A DNA stretch of 64,000 nucleotides, taken from the NCBI RefSeq assembly GCF_040219615.1, contig NZ_JAVJSE010000041.1, positions 1 to 64,000 of the forward strand, in the 5' to 3' direction. Position numbers and translations under genes: made by a program. The stretch is from Thalassobaculum_A sp040219615. GTDB taxonomy: Bacteria > Pseudomonadota > Alphaproteobacteria > Thalassobaculales > Thalassobaculaceae. How positions within the stretch are numbered: position 1 is the stretch's first letter; the number at the start of each line of letters is the position of its first letter. The notes below the pieces were generated by a model. That model ran no database searches and was not told the DNA's origin. It saw only the letters and a program-made list of their open reading frames with translations. Positions 61,264 to 64,000 of the stretch are shown here, piece by piece.

Positions 61264-62571
61264 TCACACGGTTTCCCGGGTCTCGCGCTGCTCGTCCTCG
61301 ACGCGGCGCAGGGCCGCCAGCCAGCCTTCCATGCCCTCGCGCCGGCGCAGTGCCGGCCGGCCGATAGCATCCGCAAGTTGCTCCAGGCTGTCGAGCGAGT
61401 GAACGGTCCGGAAATCGTCGACATGCGGAAGGATCGCCCGCACTCCCAGAGATTTGGGCGCGAAGCCGTCGAAGCGCAACAGCGGATTGAGCCAGATCAG
61501 GCGGCGGCAGGACTTGTGCAGCCGTTCCATCTCCTCGGCCAGCCCGGCGCCGACCTCGCGGTCCAGGCCGTCGGTGATCAGCAGCACGACGGCGCCCTGG
61601 GTCAGCACCCGGCGCCCCCAGTAGCGGTTGAATTCGTGCAGGCAGTGGCCGATGCGGGTGCCGCCCGACCAGTCGTCGACATTGGCGCCGACCTTGGCCA
61701 GGGCATCGTCCACGTCGCGCGAGCGCAGGTAGCGGGTGACGTTGGTCAGCCGGGTGCCGAACAGGAAGGTGTGGACCCGGTCGCGGTCGCTGGTCACCGC
61801 GTGCATGAAATGCAGCAGCATCCGGGAATACCGGCTCATCGAGCCGGAGATGTCGCACAGCGCCACCAGCGGCGGGTGCCGCATCCGGCGCTTCTTGTGC
61901 TGCAGCGGGATCTCGTCGCCGCCGGACCGCAGGGTCGCCTGAAGGGTGCGGCGCAGGTCGACGCGGTTGCCGAACTCGGCCGGCCGGAACCGGCGGGTCG
62001 GGACCTCCATGATCGGCAGCCGCATGGTCCGCACCGCTTGCGTCGCGCGCGCGACCTCCTCGGCCGACATCTTCTCGAAATCCATGGCGCGCAACAGCTC
62101 TCGGTCCGACCAGGTCATGGCGGCGTCGAACTCGATGTTCTCCTCGTCGGGTTCGCGGCCTTCGTCCTCGCGCGGGGTCTTCGGCGGCTGCAGCGCCTCG
62201 GCGACGCGGCGGTTGATCTCCTCACGCTGCTTGTCGTCGGGCACGTCGGCCCGGAATTCCGGCAGGATCACCTGCAGCATGCGCTCCAGGATCCGCGGGT
62301 TGCGCCAGAACACGTGGAAAGCCTGGTCGAACACCGTCCGCTGGTCGCGGCGGTTCACGAACACCGCGTGCAGCGTCCAATAGAAGTCGCGGCGGTTGGT
62401 GATTCCGGCGACCTCGACCGCCTTGATCGCATCGATCACCGTGCCCGGCCCGACCGGCAGGCCGGCCGCCCGCAGGGCACGGCCGAAATACATGATGTTG
62501 TCGACCAGCTTGCCGCCGCCGGGTCCTTCGGCGTCCGGCAGCCCGCGTTCGGGAGGGGCGGCGTCGTTCAC
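61264..62571 (-). CDS. coxE: CoxE-like von Willebrand factor A domain protein
   Basis: 435 residues. The VWA domain begins near 230; the MIDAS motif DISGSMSRYS is at 240-249, with GGTRIGHCL and LLITDGLDREVG further on. The N-terminal half is helical with an acidic patch. In CO dehydrogenase-type systems CoxE works with the AAA ATPase CoxD to finish the Cu/Mo or Mo active site. It is encoded directly after coxD (22-base gap). Confidence 0.87.
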   Translation of the reverse strand: MNDAAPPERGLPDAEGPGGGKLVDNIMYFGRALRAAGLPVGPGTVIDAIKAVEVAGITNRRDFYWTLHAVFVNRRDQRTVFDQAFHVFWRNPRILERMLQVILPEFRADVPDDKQREEINRRVAEALQPPKTPREDEGREPDEENIEFDAAMTWSDRELLRAMDFEKMSAEEVARATQAVRTMRLPIMEVPTRRFRPAEFGNRVDLRRTLQATLRSGGDEIPLQHKKRRMRHPPLVALCDISGSMSRYSRMLLHFMHAVTSDRDRVHTFLFGTRLTNVTRYLRSRDVDDALAKVGANVDDWSGGTRIGHCLHEFNRYWGRRVLTQGAVVLLITDGLDREVGAGLAEEMERLHKSCRRLIWLNPLLRFDGFAPKSLGVRAILPHVDDFRTVHSLDSLEQLADAIGRPALRRREGMEGWLAALRRVEDEQRETRETV

Positions 62572-62593
62572 GGTGCCTCCGGCGTGTTCCGGA

Positions 62594-63520
<927 letters not shown>

Positions 63521-63583
63521 GGGATCTCCGGGTGGGATCGAGGTCGAAGGGGAAGTCGTGGGCGACATAACATGCAGTGCCGG

Positions 63584-64000
63584 TTAAGGCCAATAACGGC
63601 CCGAGGCGCCGATCGCCACGACGACCAGGCCGAGCGCGAGATTGAGCGCGACGATCCGGCGGATACCGGCGAGCGCCGGCCCGGCGGCCTGCAGGTCGCC
63701 GGCGTCGACGGCCCGGCGGAACCGGGCCCATGACGCGAAGTACAGGTGCCCGTACAGCAGGAACATGATCCAGCCGAGGCCCTGCATGACGTGGATGTGC
63801 AGGCCGACCCCGGCCATGCCGCCGAAATGCCCGAACACCAGGGCGTAGCCGGTGACGATCAGGACCAGGACGGCGGCCGAGACCCAGGGGAAGAACCGGG
63901 CGAACACCCGGCGCCACAGGCGCGGGCGCTCCGCCGCCGGCTCGATCCCGCCGACCGACGGCCGCAGGACGACGTAGGCGAAGAACATCCCGCCGACCCA
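63584..64000 (-). CDS. CopD-family membrane protein, N-terminus beyond right edge
   Basis: About 139 codons visible. WVGGMFFAYVVLRPSVG at the edge, VLIVTGYALVFGHFGG, HVMQGLGWIMFLLYGHLYF and a last helix ALNLALGLVVVAIGASGRY give four to five helices of the CopD/DUF2269-like group that binds heme or copper-related ligands. The true start lies to the right of 64000. It is 63 bases upstream of coxD on the same strand. Confidence 0.8.
   Translation of the reverse strand, partial: WVGGMFFAYVVLRPSVGGIEPAAERPRLWRRVFARFFPWVSAAVLVLIVTGYALVFGHFGGMAGVGLHIHVMQGLGWIMFLLYGHLYFASWARFRRAVDAGDLQAAGPALAGIRRIVALNLALGLVVVAIGASGRYWP

Overview
The window is chromosomal DNA of a high-GC alphaproteobacterium, most likely a Rhodospirillales-type marine or soil heterotroph. 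The evidence is the gene order homoserine dehydrogenase, class II fructose bisphosphatase, RecJ; ribosomal protein S9 with a long N-terminal extension; a class I PHA synthase; a PAS_5-type protein; several TRAP transporters; and OpgG/OpgH glucan genes. No phage, transposase or CRISPR array is visible. Gene density is high, with many 4-base start/stop overlaps (ATGA, GTGA).

Region 1-7.4 kb (minus strand) carries two tandem TRAP uptake systems of the TakP-like type. One is complete (DctP 6326-7387, DctM 4682-6187, DctQ 3835-4650). The other is cut by the left edge (DctP 1540-2595, DctQ 653-1342, DctM 1-649). Two small unknown membrane proteins lie between them. A perfect inverted repeat at 7519-7539 lies upstream of the first system.

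Region 7.8-18.1 kb is a catabolic cluster for a CoA-activated acid. It contains a divergent type II dehydroquinase-like protein and, on the plus strand, a ferredoxin-fold protein, a BadI/MenB-type hydrolase, an acyl-CoA ligase, an enoyl-CoA hydratase, an acyl-CoA dehydrogenase, a 3-hydroxyacyl-CoA dehydrogenase plus an orphan C-terminal-like domain protein, a CaiB-type CoA transferase, a quinone oxidoreductase and an unknown protein. The set matches activation, dehydrogenation, hydration, oxidation and ring cleavage of an alicyclic acid such as cyclohexanecarboxylate. A LysR gene follows on the opposite strand.

Region 18-31 kb is mixed metabolism: a GNAT acetyltransferase, a ComB-like phosphatase overlapping a fused CoA-binding/O-acetylhomoserine sulfhydrylase, an enoyl-CoA hydratase, an AEC permease, an alpha/beta hydrolase, two tandem HAD phosphatases, an FkbM methyltransferase, an old yellow enzyme, a thioesterase and an aldose epimerase. 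Region 31-41.9 kb is core: rplM-rpsI, gamma carbonic anhydrase, PAS protein, a CmcI-like methyltransferase, phaC, an OmpA-like lipoprotein, hom, glpX, recJ and tRNA-Glu(UUC).

Region 41.9-51.4 kb lies between two nearly identical tRNA-Glu genes. It holds a marR-DUF3237 operon facing a third TRAP system that has a flavin monooxygenase inside it, then opgG-opgH. Region 51.5-58.1 kb has a deacylase, a 51-codon small gene, a PNPOx protein, a Bcr-type exporter, an HEAAH putative metalloprotease and hypotheticals. Region 58.1-64 kb (minus) is a molybdenum hydroxylase maturation cluster: NifU-like scaffold, molybdopterin-binding/MocA fusion, XdhC as two genes, CoxE, CoxD. The structural enzyme is not in view. 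Three copies of a long palindromic intergenic repeat sit at 11712, 22327 and 45486.
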